Shown in pieces: positions 31,757 to 32,284 of a DNA stretch of 32,284 nt. The stretch's first letter is position 1. Each line of letters starts with the position of its first letter. The stretch lies in NCBI GenBank assembly GCA_002894305.1, contig PGEI01000032.1:1-32284 (forward strand), read 5' to 3'. A program made the translations under genes and the position numbers. A model generated the notes under the pieces. It was not told the origin of the DNA and ran no database searches. It saw only the letters and a program-made list of their open reading frames with translations. This stretch comes from Comamonadaceae bacterium CD01. Lineage in GTDB: Bacteria > Pseudomonadota > Gammaproteobacteria > Burkholderiales > Burkholderiaceae_C.

Positions 31757-32215
31757 TCAGGCGCCGGCCTGGGGGCTGGCCGCGTGGCCGGTGACCTCGG
31801 CCAGGATGGTCGAGCGCGTGGCGACGATCTTCCACTGCCCCTGGATGCGCCGGTAGGCGTCCTCGTACATCACGCCCAGGCGGCGCGTGGCGCCGGTGTG
31901 GGCGTCCAGGTTGAAGTAGGCCAGCGACCAGCGGCCCCGGGCGTTGTCGGCGTCGATCAGTTCGATCTCGGGGTTGGCGCCGTGGTGGCTGTCGCGCACC
32001 TGGGGCTGGCAGGCCAGGCGCTGGTACAGGTCGACAAAGCTGTCGCGGTCGGCAAAGCGGCCCAGCGGCCCGTAGTCGATGTCGATCGCGCCGGTGGCAA
32101 AGCAGTCGCGGATGGTCTCGACCTCTTTCAGGTCGCAGGCGTTGAGGTAGCGGTGCTTGAGCTGGCGGATGGCTTCGACGGCTTCCAGCCGGGCCAGGCG
32201 TTCTTCGATGGTCAT
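31757..32215 (-). CDS. NTF2/SnoaL-like protein, BaiE-like dehydratase candidate
   Basis: The 152-residue protein aligns by eye with BaiE, the bile-acid 7alpha-dehydratase. The N-terminal helix reads MTIEERLARLEAVEAIRQLK, followed by HRYLNACD with Tyr23 and Asp28 in the BaiE spacing. SHHGANPEIELIDADNARGR contains His77 at the BaiE histidine position. YRRIQGQWKIVATRS near residue 125 forms the last strand. In BaiE these three residues remove water from a 3-oxo-4-ene 7-hydroxy steroid CoA ester. It is shorter than the 213-residue relative in the neighbouring operon. Upstream sequence to the window edge (32216-32284) shows no clear promoter. The fold is well supported; dehydratase activity is inference. 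Confidence 0.82.
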   Translation of the reverse strand: MTIEERLARLEAVEAIRQLKHRYLNACDLKEVETIRDCFATGAIDIDYGPLGRFADRDSFVDLYQRLACQPQVRDSHHGANPEIELIDADNARGRWSLAYFNLDAHTGATRRLGVMYEDAYRRIQGQWKIVATRSTILAEVTGHAASPQAGA

Positions 32216-32284
32216 GGGCCGGGGTCTCCAGAGGGGTCATTCCATTTCCATATCAACCGATTACTTTGTCGGCTTCGCTTGTCG

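Noticed and set aside
1-32284. tRNA, rRNA, transposase or phage genes
   Set aside because: I saw no cloverleaf with conserved tRNA bases, no rRNA-like stretch and no transposase, integrase or phage protein in any frame.

Overview
The window is GC-rich DNA from a Gram-negative aerobe, most likely a member of the Burkholderiales close to Comamonadaceae such as Comamonas, Acidovorax or Delftia. The gene families, the outer-membrane and inner-membrane pair next to a LuxR-type regulator resembling the Comamonas testosteroni testosterone regulator, and the G/C-tract intergenic repeats all fit this. Species cannot be fixed without a search. The content is a steroid (sterol, androgen or bile-acid) catabolic cluster.

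Layout. Positions 1-198 hold the 5' end of etfB (minus strand) and a divergent promoter region. Positions 199-2328 (plus) encode a two-part flavin/Fe-S enoate reductase of the FadH/BaiCD/BaiH type. A 147-bp MITE-like element lies at 2463-2609, between the convergent reductase and regulator genes. From 20844 down to 2629 (minus strand) runs a long gene train in this transcriptional order: extradiol dioxygenase (HsaC/TesB type), ipdA, ipdB, an enoyl-CoA hydratase, ipdC, echA20, an acyl-CoA dehydrogenase pair, fadA6, an exported amidase, an SDR, a second dehydrogenase pair including a fadE30-like subunit, ipdF, a MaoC hydratase, a second thiolase and the LuxR regulator. Many junctions are ATGA overlaps or gaps under 30 bp. 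The longer gaps contain paired G/C-tract inverted repeats. Positions 21079-24153 (minus) encode a DUF1329/DUF1302 envelope pair with its own terminator. It is divergent from an RND/MMPL permease at 24385-26820 (plus), which ends in a strong terminator. An NTF2/SnoaL gene interrupted by an in-frame TGA follows at 26901-27365. From 32215 down to 27519 (minus) come NTF2, SDR, SDR, SDR, NTF2 and Old Yellow Enzyme genes, ending at a terminator.

How it works together. The central operon carries most of the enzymes known from actinobacteria to degrade the last two steroid rings (the HIP-CoA route: IpdF, FadE30, IpdC, EchA20, IpdAB, FadA6), plus one ring-A cleavage dioxygenase. Electrons from the acyl-CoA dehydrogenases would go to ETF, whose gene starts at the left edge. 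The envelope proteins and RND permease probably move hydrophobic substrates or intermediates. The right-hand module (three NTF2/SnoaL proteins with a BaiE-like Tyr/Asp/His pattern, SDRs and ene-reductases) looks like a peripheral set for hydroxylated steroids.

The most interesting unexplained signal is a shared upstream element, (A/C)GTC-N6-GACGATG. It occurs at five intergenic places, each 55-95 bp before a start codon and in the orientation of the downstream gene. At three of them a -10-like hexamer follows at nearly constant spacing. It is a candidate operator for the cluster's regulator. All family assignments come from reading motifs and remembered family sequences; no database search was run.
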